Made by a program: the position numbers and the translations under genes | Notes under the pieces: generated by a model | The model's database searches: none | Told to the model about the DNA's origin: nothing | The model's input: only the letters and a program-made list of their open reading frames with translations | Assembly (NCBI GenBank): GCA_023382535.1 | Contig: JAHDWA010000033.1 | Coordinates: forward strand, 44,811-108,810 | Direction of reading: 5' to 3' | Length of the DNA stretch: 64,000 nt | DNA from: Anaerolineae bacterium | GTDB taxonomy: Bacteria; Chloroflexota; Anaerolineae; 4572-78; J111 | Part shown: piece by piece, positions 17,057 through 25,965 of the stretch | Layout of the letters: each line of letters begins with the position of its first letter | Numbering within the stretch: the first letter of the stretch is position 1

Positions 17057-17130
17057 CAGGTAGAGCCGAGGGATGGACGACTCTTGTGGCCGTCCCGGTG
17101 GGACAGGCGCGAGGCCATGTCCCTACCTGC
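17057..17130. repeat. Inverted repeat after DedA
   Basis: GCAGGTAG at 17057-17064 pairs with CTACCTGC at 17123-17130, with further partial pairing inside (GGGA/TCCC). It is one of the intergenic hairpin elements of this window. Confidence 0.4.
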
Positions 17131-17185
17131 CGGAATTAATAGGTGGTTTCGCTTAGACTTGAATGGCTGGGAATAGCGGGATGAA

Positions 17186-17214
17186 AAGACCCTATCGAGC
17201 GCGGATAGGGTCTT
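17186..17214. terminator. Bidirectional intrinsic terminator
   Basis: A perfect 11-bp stem (AAGACCCTATC with GATAGGGTCTT) and 7-nt loop with ATTTT after it and AAAA before it lies between two convergent genes, DedA and the AEC transporter. Confidence 0.85.
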
Positions 17215-17243
17215 ATTTTCCCAAAAAAGCGAAACTTTTTAGC

Positions 17244-18194
17244 CTATATTTGTGGATTCAGGATGAAATAAACGGTATAGATGGCAATTGAGATCACCGT
17301 GTATAGGGTCAGGACATTATTGATGTACCTCTTTTCCTGGACCAGGTCGGTTCGCATATATAAGGGGATGATAAAAGGCGGCGGGAGAATTAACAGGGTA
17401 AACAAAGCGGCGGCGAATGGTTTCTCCAGTTGCAGCAGCTCACCAATGATGAACGTGTTCAAAATGAGAGCCGTTGGAATGAGAATGACCAGCCGAATTG
17501 CCACAACCAAAAGGGCCTCTTTGATGCCGTAACGATCCAGCTTGATGCCATAGCCGACAATAATAAGAATGATCGGGATGGTCAAGTTGCCGAGAAATTG
17601 CAAGGTCGTCATCAAGGCCCCGGTGATAGGTAGTTGGTAGAGAGCCTGTTTAGCCCCCAGCAGATTGAGGATAATACCGGCTAAAATCGCCAAAATCACC
17701 GGCGATTTGAAGAAGGCCTGGACCAATTCCGTGGGCTTCTGCAGGCCGTCTCGTTTGATCAGCAGCAAGGCCAGAAAGACAAACCAGATAAAAATCTCAT
17801 GCCCCAGGTCTACAATGGCGAGGTAGCCGATTTTCTCCAGGCCATAGGCGCTGCCAAACAGGCTGATGCCCAGCATCCCGTATTCAAAACCGGTCATGAG
17901 AAACGGAAAGTAAGTGTAGGGCAGGTTGAGGCGTCGCCTGAGCCACTGGCCCAACCCAAACATGCCGACACAGAGGATAAAAATCAAGCCAAAAATGACA
18001 AAATAGGCTGATTTAAGCTGAATCTGGAGAAATGAGGTAAACAGAACTGCCGGCAGGGCCAGGTTGACCGCTATCTTGCGTAAGTCTTCGATGGTGCTTT
18101 CCGCCAGAAAGTTACGCCGGCGAATCCATTGGCCCAGGAAAATTAAGAAAAGGATAGGTAAAACGCGGTTAATAATCTCAGTCGTGTGATCCAT
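17244..18194 (-). CDS. AEC-family transporter (auxin efflux carrier type)
   Basis: A 316-residue protein with ten hydrophobic segments arranged as two five-helix halves. The family fingerprint includes LGQWIRRRNFL and KIAVNLALPAVLFTSFL in the first half and GNLTIPIILIIVGYGIKL in the second. These carriers move organic anions such as malate or similar compounds by secondary transport. The gene stands alone between two terminators. Substrate not predictable. Confidence 0.85.
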   Translation of the reverse strand: MDHTTEIINRVLPILFLIFLGQWIRRRNFLAESTIEDLRKIAVNLALPAVLFTSFLQIQLKSAYFVIFGLIFILCVGMFGLGQWLRRRLNLPYTYFPFLMTGFEYGMLGISLFGSAYGLEKIGYLAIVDLGHEIFIWFVFLALLLIKRDGLQKPTELVQAFFKSPVILAILAGIILNLLGAKQALYQLPITGALMTTLQFLGNLTIPIILIIVGYGIKLDRYGIKEALLVVAIRLVILIPTALILNTFIIGELLQLEKPFAAALFTLLILPPPFIIPLYMRTDLVQEKRYINNVLTLYTVISIAIYTVYFILNPQI

Positions 18195-18232
18195 GAGAAT
18201 AGCTTTTCAAAAAGATGTGTGTCTAACAAACC

Positions 18233-18270
18233 AAACCTCCGAGGCGCTGCAAAAGGCGCCTCGGAGGTTT
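18233..18270 (-). terminator. Strong hairpin terminator of the rhodanese gene
   Basis: A perfect 15-bp stem (18233-18247 with 18256-18270), 8-nt loop. On the minus strand it is followed by GGTTTGTTAG, a weak U-rich tail. It lies 35 bp after the stop of the rhodanese lipoprotein. Confidence 0.7.
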
Positions 18271-18304
18271 GCATTTATTTATCGAAGTGGGAGGGTATCT
18301 TACC

Positions 18305-19261
18305 CTATTTCACCATCGCCACCGGCTCGCCGGCTTTCTCCCAGCCGACAAAGCCCGGCGGGAAGGATTTTACATTGGTGTAGCCCAGCAGTTGCAGCGC
18401 CGCCGTGGAGAGGGCGCCTCGATGGCCGGACTTGCAGTAGACAAAGACCGGTTTATCACTGGGGATTTTGTCCAGGTTATCGGCCAGGGTGCGGATCGGG
18501 ATGTTGATGGCCTCAGGCAGATATCCTTCTTTGAATTCGCCTGGCTCGCGCACATCAATCAGGACCGCACCGTTGGCCACTGCTTCCTTGAATTTCGCGA
18601 TGTCACCTACGGCCAGGTAACCTTCCGGCACACTGCTCAGGAAACCTTTGACCGCAGCCAAGAGTTCCGCTTCCACCTGCGGCGCTTTGTAGGTCACGGC
18701 CTCTACCGGCTCGGTGCTGACTTCTTCTTTAGCGTCCGCCCAGGCCTTGAACGTAGGACCCGCCTTGACATTTTTGTAGCCCAGCAGTTGCAGAGACGTT
18801 ACCACCATGCCCGCCCGGTGGCCGGAAGCGCAATAGATGATCACCGGCTTGTCAGCCGGGATTTTATCCAGGTTATCGGCCACGGTGCGAATAGGGATAT
18901 TGATCGCTCCGGGGAAGTGGCCTTCACCGTATTCCTTGGCCTCGCGCACATCCACCAGGACGACTTCGCCGCTGCCTAACACGCTCTTGAAGTCCTCAAC
19001 CTTGGCGACCGACATAAAGCCTTCAGGGATATTGCTGAGATAGGCGCTGACGGCAGCCTTCAGGTCAAATTTGGCCGCTTCTACCGGCTTTTCGGCGACT
19101 TGGGCGGCAGGCGCTTCGGCAGGGGCGGCTTGTTCCACGGCCGCCAAAGGAGCCTCCTGGACCGGGGCTGCTTCTTGTGGCGCTGCGCCACAGCCGGTGA
19201 GGGCTACAGCCAGGGCCAGGAATAGGACCAAAATCAGGTTTGTAAATTTGTAATTGGACAT
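18305..19261 (-). CDS. Tandem-rhodanese lipoprotein
   Basis: A 318-residue lipoprotein: signal peptide with lipobox LTGC (Cys24), an Ala/Glu/Pro linker to ~65, then two rhodanese domains. Both active-site loops keep the catalytic Cys: YCASGHRAG in the first and YCKSGHRGA in the second, each with the preceding VDVRE and DVREPGEF motifs. Linker PEGFMSVAKVEDF and PEGYLAVGDIAKF head the two copies, so the gene arose by internal duplication. It should carry sulfane sulfur outside the membrane. Its neighbours are sulfur-type molybdoenzyme genes. Confidence 0.92.
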   Translation of the reverse strand: MSNYKFTNLILVLFLALAVALTGCGAAPQEAAPVQEAPLAAVEQAAPAEAPAAQVAEKPVEAAKFDLKAAVSAYLSNIPEGFMSVAKVEDFKSVLGSGEVVLVDVREAKEYGEGHFPGAINIPIRTVADNLDKIPADKPVIIYCASGHRAGMVVTSLQLLGYKNVKAGPTFKAWADAKEEVSTEPVEAVTYKAPQVEAELLAAVKGFLSSVPEGYLAVGDIAKFKEAVANGAVLIDVREPGEFKEGYLPEAINIPIRTLADNLDKIPSDKPVFVYCKSGHRGALSTAALQLLGYTNVKSFPPGFVGWEKAGEPVAMVK

Positions 19262-19367
19262 GTGAGAATCCTCCTGAAATTAACTTAAAGTGAATTATTG
19301 GATAGATCTATAAAAGTGTTCTGAGCAGATCTGAGGGACGCCGCTTTCACGTCCCACCAGCTAAACC

Positions 19368-20078
19368 TCACAAAGTGGTTTTCCTTGATAATCGAGGCTC
19401 CTTTCCGGGCAAGCTTTCGACCCACTTGGCATGTTCCAGCCGGGCTGCTTCTTCGGGAATATAGCCCGTGACCATACCGGGTAGGGCTTCGTAGACAAAC
19501 GTGAAGTACAGGTGACCGACCAGCAGCACCGTCAAAATCAACATGGATAGGCTGTGGATGATCGCCGCAGTAGCCAAGCCATCAGCCCCCAGCGATCCCT
19601 TACCGAGCCACATAACCAAGCCGGAGGCAACAATACTGGCCGAGAAAATAACCACCCCGGCGTGATGCAGTTTCTGCCCGGCGTTGAGGCGACCCTGCGG
19701 CGGCATCGCCCCACAATAGCCTATAAAGTAACGGTAGGCGCACTTCAGCCAGCGCCAATCATCTGCGTCGTAATGGAACGAGTCCCACAGCAACTCTTTC
19801 ACGGCCGGCCGGTCAACGATCAGGTAAAGAACGGGCACAAGCATAAACAGCACCGCGCCAACATAGTGCAACTGCCGCAGCCAGCCGCCGGCGGCAAAAC
19901 CGGAAAGGACCGGGGTGAGCAGAGTCAGACCGCTCAGTAGCAGGATCAGAAACGATGAAGCCAGCAGCATGTGGACAATCCGTGGGCCGCAGCGATAGCG
20001 CAGCACCTGTCCAGCCGGCGTTCGCTTTGCCGCGCCGCAGTCAAAAATCTTGAGCCAGGGTACAGCTTGAGTTGTCAT
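19368..20078 (-). CDS. Cytochrome b561-type membrane anchor subunit
   Basis: A 236-residue protein with about four membrane helices and His residues placed as haem ligands (RIVHMLLASSF, LRQLHYVGAVLF, KLHHAGVVIFSA, HSLSMLILTVLLVGHLYFTF). It matches the gamma subunit type of formate dehydrogenase and thiosulfate reductase (FdnI/PhsC). It starts inside the end of the FeS subunit gene (ATGA overlap). It should link the catalytic FeS pair to the quinone pool. Confidence 0.85.
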   Translation of the reverse strand: MTTQAVPWLKIFDCGAAKRTPAGQVLRYRCGPRIVHMLLASSFLILLLSGLTLLTPVLSGFAAGGWLRQLHYVGAVLFMLVPVLYLIVDRPAVKELLWDSFHYDADDWRWLKCAYRYFIGYCGAMPPQGRLNAGQKLHHAGVVIFSASIVASGLVMWLGKGSLGADGLATAAIIHSLSMLILTVLLVGHLYFTFVYEALPGMVTGYIPEEAARLEHAKWVESLPGKEPRLSRKTTL

Positions 20079-20863
20079 CTGTCACTCTCCTTTGCGTCTG
20101 AGGTAGGGCTGGATGCGGCCTTAACCCTGGGCTGCTGGCGCATCCGCTCCAACTCTTTATGATGATTGCGCCGGGCGATGAAAGCCGCCAGGCCGGTGGT
20201 CAGGACAGCCAGGCCGGTCAGGCCCAGACTGGCCGGCTGAACTACTTTTTGCCAGGTCTGGATAGCCGCCGGAATTTGCGGGTTGAGGGGCAAATCCAAT
20301 GTCTCAGGATCATCCGGCAGAACCACGATCACCCCCAGGCCGCCGGCCTCACTCTCGCCGTAGAGGCGAGCTTTAGGGTAACGGGTTTTAAGAAGCTCAA
20401 GTCGCTGGCGGGCTTCAGCCAGGATTTCTTCACGCTCGCCGTAGTGCAGCGCCCCGCTGGGGCAGGTCTTAACGCACCAAGGCTGGCCGCCCGCCTTGAC
20501 CACTTCGGCGCAGCCGTCGCACTTGCTGGCCAGACTATCTCCGGCGATCTTGGGGATGCCGAAGGGGCAGGCGTCAACACAGTAGCCGCAGCCGCTGCAT
20601 TTGTCACGCTCCAGCCGGGTCAGACCATCTTCTTTGAATAACGCGCTGGTCGGGCAGACAGACACACAGGCCGCTTCGGCGCAGTGGTAACAGCGTTTAT
20701 TCTCAATCACGCTGTGCAGCGCGGGGAATTTGCCCCAGCTCTTTTCGGAAATAGTGATGTACTTAACGTCCTGACGAAGTTGGTTGCCGGTTTTGCAAGC
20801 GGCGACGCAAGCCTGGCAGCCCAGGCAGCGCCCTAAATCGAGCAGATAAGCATAGGTGGTCAT
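20075..20863 (-). CDS. 4-cluster [4Fe-4S] electron-transfer subunit with membrane anchor
   Basis: A 262-residue ferredoxin-type beta subunit. Sixteen Cys in four groups: 13/16/19/23, 58/61/66/70, 89/92/95/99 and 115/118/130/134. A single C-terminal membrane helix (about 213-236) is typical of FdnH-like subunits. The ATG at 20863 has GGAGG and starts 1 bp after the catalytic gene stop; the longer open frame lies inside that gene and is not used. It carries electrons between the Mo subunit and the cytochrome b. Confidence 0.9.
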   Translation of the reverse strand: MTTYAYLLDLGRCLGCQACVAACKTGNQLRQDVKYITISEKSWGKFPALHSVIENKRCYHCAEAACVSVCPTSALFKEDGLTRLERDKCSGCGYCVDACPFGIPKIAGDSLASKCDGCAEVVKAGGQPWCVKTCPSGALHYGEREEILAEARQRLELLKTRYPKARLYGESEAGGLGVIVVLPDDPETLDLPLNPQIPAAIQTWQKVVQPASLGLTGLAVLTTGLAAFIARRNHHKELERMRQQPRVKAASSPTSDAKESDR

Positions 20864-20864
20864 G

Positions 20865-23159
20865 TCACGCCTCCTTGACGATGCGGACAAAATTGACCCG
20901 CATCCCGGCCCCGCCACTGATGGGGTCGAGTTTGTAGACGGTTTGCAGCTTGGTATCGCTGGCGCCATGGCCGTTGGCATTGCTTAATCCCGGCGCCATC
21001 TGCCCGAAACCGTGAACCATATAGACCGCGTCGCCGCGAATGCGCTGGGTCAACTTGAGCTTAACCGGGCCGCTGCGAGCGCCATCCTGGTTTTCCAGCC
21101 AGACGTACTCACCCTGGTGCAGGCCCTGGTTGGCCCCCACATCCTCGTTGACCCAAACCTCGTTTTCGGGATAGAGTTCATGCAGCAGCGGCGTGTTCTG
21201 GGTCTTGGCAAAGGTGTGAACGGGATGCCGCCCGTACAGCAGCCGGAAGTAGCCCTGGGGCGGTTCTTCTACCGGCTCGTAGACCGGCAGCGGGTCAAGG
21301 CCAGCCTGAGCCAACTCCTCCGAGTAAAGTTCTATCTTGCCGGAAGCCGTAGCAAAGGGGGAGGTAGCGCTGAAATCTGCCAGATAGGGTTTGCCTTCCT
21401 GCACAATGACCCCGTTTTCGGCGCGCATCTTGTCCAGGCTGGAGCCGATAGACATCAGTCGGGCATCCAAATACTCCTCAATCGTTTGCCACTTGAAGTA
21501 AGGTTCCAGCCCCAGGCGCAGGCCCAACTCGCGGGCCATCCACCAGCCGGGCTTGGTATCGTAGAGCGGTTCGATGGCCGGCTCACGCATGGCGATGTAG
21601 GGCGTTTTGTGCGCGACAACCCACAGCTCGTCATAACGTTCCAGTGAGGTCGCTTCGGGGAAGACTACGTCGGCCCAGGCGATGTGCTCCTGCGGCAGCA
21701 CATCTATCGCCAGCACAAAATCCAACTTCTTGAGGGCTTCGATGGTGCGCTGCGGGTTGGGAATAGTATTGAGCAGGTTTGTGCCGTAGACAATCAACGC
21801 CTTGATCGGATAAGGTTGGCCGGTCAGCATGGGTTCGATCAGCTCCTGCATGGCCGTCGCGCCGCGCAAAAACTTGTCGCGAGCGCCGTCGGCGCGGGCC
21901 TTGCCGGATGGCCCCAGCGGCAGCTCGTCGCTTTCCTGGCCCGGTTCGGCGGAGCAGCCGCCCGAACTGCCCGTCACGGCAAAGGGCGGGTGCGGATAGG
22001 CTTCAATGTAGGGCGATTTGCTGAAATAAATGCCGCCTTCGCGCCCGTAGGCTCCCAACAAAGCGTTGATGATGTAGATCGCCCGCATGCGCTGGGTGTC
22101 GTTGCCGTACCAGGTTACATGCCGGCCGGGAATGATGGCCGAGCGGGGCAGGTTAGCCGCCATCACTCGCGCTGTTTCCCTGATTAACTCAGGGGATAAA
22201 TCGGTGATGGGCGCGGCCCATTCGGGCGTAAATTCGGCCACATGAGCGGCGAGTTTGTCGAAGCCTTCGGTCCACTCGGCAACGAATGATTGATCGTACA
22301 GCTCTTCGGTGATGAGCACATTGAGCCAGGCCAGCAGCAGGGCGGTATCGGCGCCAGGTTTGATCGGCAGCCAGTAATCGGCTTTGGCCGCAACCGTAGA
22401 GAAGCGCGGGTCTACGACAATGACTTTCGCCCCGCGTCCCCAGGCGCTGGCAAAGTCCTGCATGACCGTATTGCGAGAGTCCTCGCCAATGTGGCTGCCG
22501 ATAAGGGTGATACAGTTGATCCCATCCCAGTCCACCGGCTCGTGGCCGCCGATTGGCAGGCCGTAGGTCAATTTGGCCGCCTCTTCACGGGGGCTGGTGC
22601 AGAGAGATGAGGAGGGTTTGGCCGCGTTGGGCGTGCCCCAGGCCTGGGCAAAGTAGTCGGCAAACCAGAAGTCCCCGGAGGTATGGCCGAATACGGCGAC
22701 CGACTCGGGGCCAAAGGCTTGAGCAGTCAGGCGCAGCTTCTCGGCGGCGTAGTCCAGGGCTTCTGCCCAGGTCACCTCTTTGAACTTACCCTCACCCCGC
22801 TCGCCGGTACGGATCATGGGAGCGCGGAGGCGGTCGGGATCGTACATAAACGAGGGGGCTGCCTGCCCGCGGCCGCACAACATGCCCCGGCTCTTGGGGT
22901 CGGCCGGGTTGCCGTCAACTTTGTAAACCTGCCCGTTGACGCTGTGGACGACGATGCCGCAGCGCCAGGGGCACATATCACAATAGTTGTAACTGAGCTT
23001 AATCTGCCCTTTTCTAAACCAGGGCAAGGCTAAACCGGTTCCGGCGAGCGCCTCAGCCACCGGGCGGAGGGTCCCGCTGCCCAGCACTAACGCGCCTGCG
23101 CCCAGCAGTGACGACTTGAGAAAATTGCGGCGGGTAATTTGTAACGCTGTTCTGGCCAT
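20865..23159 (-). CDS. Tat-exported molybdopterin oxidoreductase, PhsA/PsrA-like
   Basis: A 764-residue catalytic subunit. Tat signal TRRNFLKSSLLGAGAL; [4Fe-4S] site Cys60, Cys63, Cys67, Cys95; predicted Mo ligand Cys187 in SSSLCTSP. The Cys is followed by Thr, not by His as in formate dehydrogenase, so a sulfur-compound reductase or oxidase of the Psr/Phs group is more likely. The C-terminal dinucleotide-binding part is complete. Order on the minus strand: receiver-like protein, this enzyme, FeS subunit, cytochrome b, then rhodanese lipoprotein after a gap. Confidence 0.88.
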   Translation of the reverse strand: MARTALQITRRNFLKSSLLGAGALVLGSGTLRPVAEALAGTGLALPWFRKGQIKLSYNYCDMCPWRCGIVVHSVNGQVYKVDGNPADPKSRGMLCGRGQAAPSFMYDPDRLRAPMIRTGERGEGKFKEVTWAEALDYAAEKLRLTAQAFGPESVAVFGHTSGDFWFADYFAQAWGTPNAAKPSSSLCTSPREEAAKLTYGLPIGGHEPVDWDGINCITLIGSHIGEDSRNTVMQDFASAWGRGAKVIVVDPRFSTVAAKADYWLPIKPGADTALLLAWLNVLITEELYDQSFVAEWTEGFDKLAAHVAEFTPEWAAPITDLSPELIRETARVMAANLPRSAIIPGRHVTWYGNDTQRMRAIYIINALLGAYGREGGIYFSKSPYIEAYPHPPFAVTGSSGGCSAEPGQESDELPLGPSGKARADGARDKFLRGATAMQELIEPMLTGQPYPIKALIVYGTNLLNTIPNPQRTIEALKKLDFVLAIDVLPQEHIAWADVVFPEATSLERYDELWVVAHKTPYIAMREPAIEPLYDTKPGWWMARELGLRLGLEPYFKWQTIEEYLDARLMSIGSSLDKMRAENGVIVQEGKPYLADFSATSPFATASGKIELYSEELAQAGLDPLPVYEPVEEPPQGYFRLLYGRHPVHTFAKTQNTPLLHELYPENEVWVNEDVGANQGLHQGEYVWLENQDGARSGPVKLKLTQRIRGDAVYMVHGFGQMAPGLSNANGHGASDTKLQTVYKLDPISGGAGMRVNFVRIVKEA

Positions 23160-23163
23160 AGTT

Positions 23164-23583
23164 CTACCCTACTTTTTCCAAATAGCGAGCTTCACGCTGC
23201 ATGGCCCGGTGCATGATGCACAGCACCGTCGAGAGCCACTCCTGATCCATATGCTCCTTGGGAATGCCGTTGCAGGCCCCCGCATCCCAGACCAGTTGGC
23301 GGTACTGACGCTGGTGCTCCGGCAGGAGCGCTACCACCCGCAAGAGAGGATTGCGGTTCAGGATGTCACGGACCAAATCCGGGGTTTGAGCGCCGGCGAC
23401 CTGCCAATCGAGCAGGATGATGTCGTCCTGATGGGCGTCCACACGAGCCAGCAGGGCGGCGCAGGTGCGGGCCTCGGCGATTTGCACCTCCAGCGGGGTC
23501 AGGCAGAGGGCCGAGTCAAGGGTGGCGTGCATCAAATTGAGGGACTCTTGATCGGACGCGGCAAATAACACACGCATAGGCAT
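23164..23583 (-). CDS. Degenerate receiver-domain protein
   Basis: A 139-residue protein with a receiver-like pattern: MRVLFAASDQES, then ILLDWQ with the presumed phosphorylation Asp59, then RVVALLP and a Lys in GIPKEHM. The acidic pair near residue 10 is reduced to one Asp and the conserved Thr/Ser is Leu, so phosphorylation is doubtful. It has no output domain. It ends 4 bp before the Mo-oxidoreductase gene, so it heads that operon and may be a regulatory or assembly partner. Confidence 0.65.
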   Translation of the reverse strand: MPMRVLFAASDQESLNLMHATLDSALCLTPLEVQIAEARTCAALLARVDAHQDDIILLDWQVAGAQTPDLVRDILNRNPLLRVVALLPEHQRQYRQLVWDAGACNGIPKEHMDQEWLSTVLCIMHRAMQREARYLEKVG

Positions 23584-23620
23584 GGATTCCTCGCTTCTTC
23601 TCGATAATCAGGAAGAGATT

Positions 23621-23640
23621 GTTGTGCGAATTTTCACAAC
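23621..23640 (-). promoter_or_regulatory. Crp/Fnr-like palindrome before the Mo-oxidoreductase operon
   Basis: GTTGTG-N8-CACAAC, a perfect 6-bp inverted repeat 38 bp upstream of the first gene of the operon. The architecture fits a dimeric Crp/Fnr-type regulator. The window encodes one such regulator at 1799-2488. Confidence 0.35.
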
Positions 23641-23717
23641 TACTGTATCAAATTTTGGCAAAACTGCCTATCGGGAAAAATCTGACAATTTGCGGGGAAA
23701 AATCCTGACAAGAAGTC

Positions 23718-24377
23718 TCAAGTGTATTCGGAGAGAAGCCCGCGCGCCAGGGCGTACTGCACCAGGTCTACCCGGCTGTTTAAATTCAGCTTTTCCATGA
23801 TCCGGGTACGGTAGGTTTCGACCGTTTTGGGACTGAGGGCCAGTTTATCGGCAATCTGGCCGGCGGTATAGCCCAGAGCCAGGAGTTTTAACACTTCCCG
23901 CTCGCGTTCGCTGAGCTGGTCGTAGGTATCTTGTTGCGGGATATTGTGGAGTTGGTTGAGATAATCTTCCAGCAACATGCGGGTGGCCGAAGGATAAAGA
24001 AACGCGCCGCCTTTAGCCACGGTTCGGATCGCGTCGAGCAGCTCGGTATCAACGGTAGATTTGAGGACATAACCCGCCGCCCCGGCTTTGAGGACGGGAA
24101 AAAGATAGCGTTCCTGGGCATGGACGGTCAAAATAAGGATGTGACACTGCGGCAGTTCGGCCCGGATGCGCCGGGTGGCTTCCAAGCCGTCCAGTTCGGG
24201 CATGGAGATGTCCATCACGATGACATCGGGCAACAGGGCCCGTGCTTGGGCGATGGCTTCCAGGCCGTTACTAGCTTCGCCAACCACAACCATGTCCGGT
24301 TCGCCGTCAATCAGGGCCTTCAAACCGAGGCGAACCACCATGTGGTCGTCAACCAGCAGCACGCGGATTTTAGACAT
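23718..24377 (-). CDS. NarL/FixJ-type response regulator
   Basis: A 219-residue regulator: receiver (residues 3-118) with Asp10, Asp11, phospho-acceptor Asp56 in VIVMDISMP and Lys in VLKSTVD, then a LuxR-type HTH (about 152-215, [43 protein letters not shown]). The ATG at 24377 overlaps the kinase stop by 8 bp. Cognate to the kinase just upstream. The pair is next to the Mo-oxidoreductase operon, a likely target by position. Confidence 0.92.
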   Translation of the reverse strand: MSKIRVLLVDDHMVVRLGLKALIDGEPDMVVVGEASNGLEAIAQARALLPDVIVMDISMPELDGLEATRRIRAELPQCHILILTVHAQERYLFPVLKAGAAGYVLKSTVDTELLDAIRTVAKGGAFLYPSATRMLLEDYLNQLHNIPQQDTYDQLSEREREVLKLLALGYTAGQIADKLALSPKTVETYRTRIMEKLNLNSRVDLVQYALARGLLSEYT

Positions 24378-25428
24378 GGGTGACCCCATTCTTATCATTC
24401 TTGAGCGGAGCGCAGGCCAGAACCCGAGTTCCCTGGCCTAGCCCAGACTCGATGGTCAATGCGCCGCTGATCATCGCCAGGCGTTCCCGCATTCCGAGCA
24501 GCCCCAGGCCGCGCGGGGTGTACGTTGGCAGCGAGGTTGGGTTGAAGCCCAGCCCATCGTCACTCACTTCCAAACTAATCGTGCTGTTCGCTCGGCGCAG
24601 AGAAATGGATACATGCTTTGCTTGAGCGTGTCGGGCGATATTATTCAGAGCTTCTTGCCCCACCCGATAGAAAACCAATTCGATCTCGCGCGGCAGCCGC
24701 CTTTCCAGGCCCTCTATCTGAATTTTGGCCTGCACTCCGGTGGCTTGCGTGAACTCGTCAACGCGCCATTCCAGGGCCGCGCCTAACCCCAAGTCGTCGA
24801 GGATTGTCGGGCGCAGGTCCAGGGCCACCCGGCGCACCTCTTCCAACGCCTGGGCGGTCAACTCACGTAGTTTTTGGATGTTTTGTTGGGCTTTCTCCGG
24901 TTCATGGGCCCGCTCCAGGAGGCGCAGGTGGACCAGCAGGGAGGTAAGAGCCTGAGCGGCTTCGTCATGTAGTTCGCGGGCCAGCCTCTGGCGTTCATCC
25001 TCCTGGGCCTGCAAAATCTGGCGGGAGAGCTGCTGCATCTGTTCGGTATGGCGTTCGTGTTTGAGCACCATCCGGTTGAAGGTTTCGGCCAGGCGGTCGA
25101 ATTGCTCATCGCTGACGCTGCCCAGAGTCACCTGGACATCCGTCTGGCCCTGGCGGACCTGGTTCACCGCTTCTTGCAGGCGCTCTAACGGTTCCAGGGC
25201 GCGCCGTAGGGTCCAGCGATTGACAAAAAAGCTAATGGCCATACCGGCAATGGCAAAGAAAATGATCAATTCATAGTGAATGTCATCGGGATAGCGGCGA
25301 ACGTGCCAGACGGTAATCACCGTACCGGCCACGGCCCCCAGGCCAACAATGGCCGAATTGGCCAGCAAGATTTTATAGAAAAGCGGAATACGTAAGAGGC
25401 GCTGCCGTAGAGACAACTTTGTCTTCAC
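24370..25428 (-). CDS. NarX/LiaS-type sensor histidine kinase
   Basis: A 352-residue kinase. Two membrane helices (about 18-42 and 53-70), HAMP-like linker, HisKA_3 dimerisation domain with His154 in LARELHDEAAQAL, and an ATPase domain ending with GLGLLGMRERL. The short loop between helices (about 10 residues) means it probably senses within the membrane. The start is a GTG at 25428. It lies 9 bp after the OsmC gene and overlaps its response regulator gene. Confidence 0.9.
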   Translation of the reverse strand: MKTKLSLRQRLLRIPLFYKILLANSAIVGLGAVAGTVITVWHVRRYPDDIHYELIIFFAIAGMAISFFVNRWTLRRALEPLERLQEAVNQVRQGQTDVQVTLGSVSDEQFDRLAETFNRMVLKHERHTEQMQQLSRQILQAQEDERQRLARELHDEAAQALTSLLVHLRLLERAHEPEKAQQNIQKLRELTAQALEEVRRVALDLRPTILDDLGLGAALEWRVDEFTQATGVQAKIQIEGLERRLPREIELVFYRVGQEALNNIARHAQAKHVSISLRRANSTISLEVSDDGLGFNPTSLPTYTPRGLGLLGMRERLAMISGALTIESGLGQGTRVLACAPLKNDKNGVTHV

Positions 25429-25437
25429 TCGCTCATT

Positions 25438-25851
25438 TCACTCGATAATTTCACAACTGCTGCTGATTCTCACCGTCGGTTTGAGGGTGTTAATCACCGA
25501 GCAGTACTTCTCCTCGGAGAGCTGAATCGCGCGGGCCAGCTTGTTCGAGTTGACGGCCCCTTTGGCTTTGTAGTGAAGATGAATGCAGGTGAAGTTGTAA
25601 GGCGGCTCCGTCAATTGTTCACCCGTGCAGATTACTTCCAGGTCTTCCAACGGCTCGCGTTGTTTAGCCAGAATGTCAACCACGTCGTAGGTGGAGCACG
25701 AAGCGGCGGCGAGGAGCAGGAGATCAGACGGTTTCAGGCCGGTCCACTCTGGTTGGCGCTGGCGCGACCAGCCGATGGCCAGCGGGCGGCCGTTGGAGTC
25801 GGTTCCGGTCATGAAGGTTGATTCAATCCATTTGATGCTTACAGTGCCCAT
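25438..25851 (-). CDS. OsmC-family thiol peroxidase-like protein
   Basis: A 137-residue OsmC/Ohr family protein. The two redox cysteines are Cys52 (AAASCSTYD) and Cys117 (EEKYCSVI), placed as in the YhfA-like subgroup. Family members reduce organic hydroperoxides or act on persulfides. It is the first gene of the OsmC-kinase-regulator operon, divergent from the PocR regulator gene. Confidence 0.88.
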   Translation of the reverse strand: MGTVSIKWIESTFMTGTDSNGRPLAIGWSRQRQPEWTGLKPSDLLLLAAASCSTYDVVDILAKQREPLEDLEVICTGEQLTEPPYNFTCIHLHYKAKGAVNSNKLARAIQLSEEKYCSVINTLKPTVRISSSCEIIE

Positions 25852-25910
25852 AGCGGTTTCCTTTACGGTGAAAATGATATTCAGGCTTATTATGGGCGAC
25901 AGAATGAGAG

Positions 25911-25960
25911 ATTGATAGTGTCAAGTGTCATTTCTTTTTGTGACAAATATCACTATCAAT
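25911..25960. repeat. Inverted repeat in the OsmC/PocR divergent region
   Basis: ATTGATAGTG (25911-25920) pairs perfectly with CACTATCAAT (25951-25960), and inside it TGTCA (25926-25930) pairs with TGACA (25941-25945). The nested symmetry suggests operator sites or a cruciform between two divergent promoters. Confidence 0.5.
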
Positions 25961-25965
25961 ATAGT
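25938..25965 (+). promoter_or_regulatory. Putative sigma-70 promoter of the PocR regulator gene
   Basis: TTGTGA at 25938-25943 and TATAGT at 25960-25965 with a 16-bp spacer. The -10 is the first of the four 10-bp repeats, so a protein on the repeats would cover the promoter. Confidence 0.4.

Noticed and set aside
18269..18979. Plus-strand frame of 236 codons
   Set aside because: Shadow of the tandem rhodanese gene; its two similar halves mirror the duplicated rhodanese domains.
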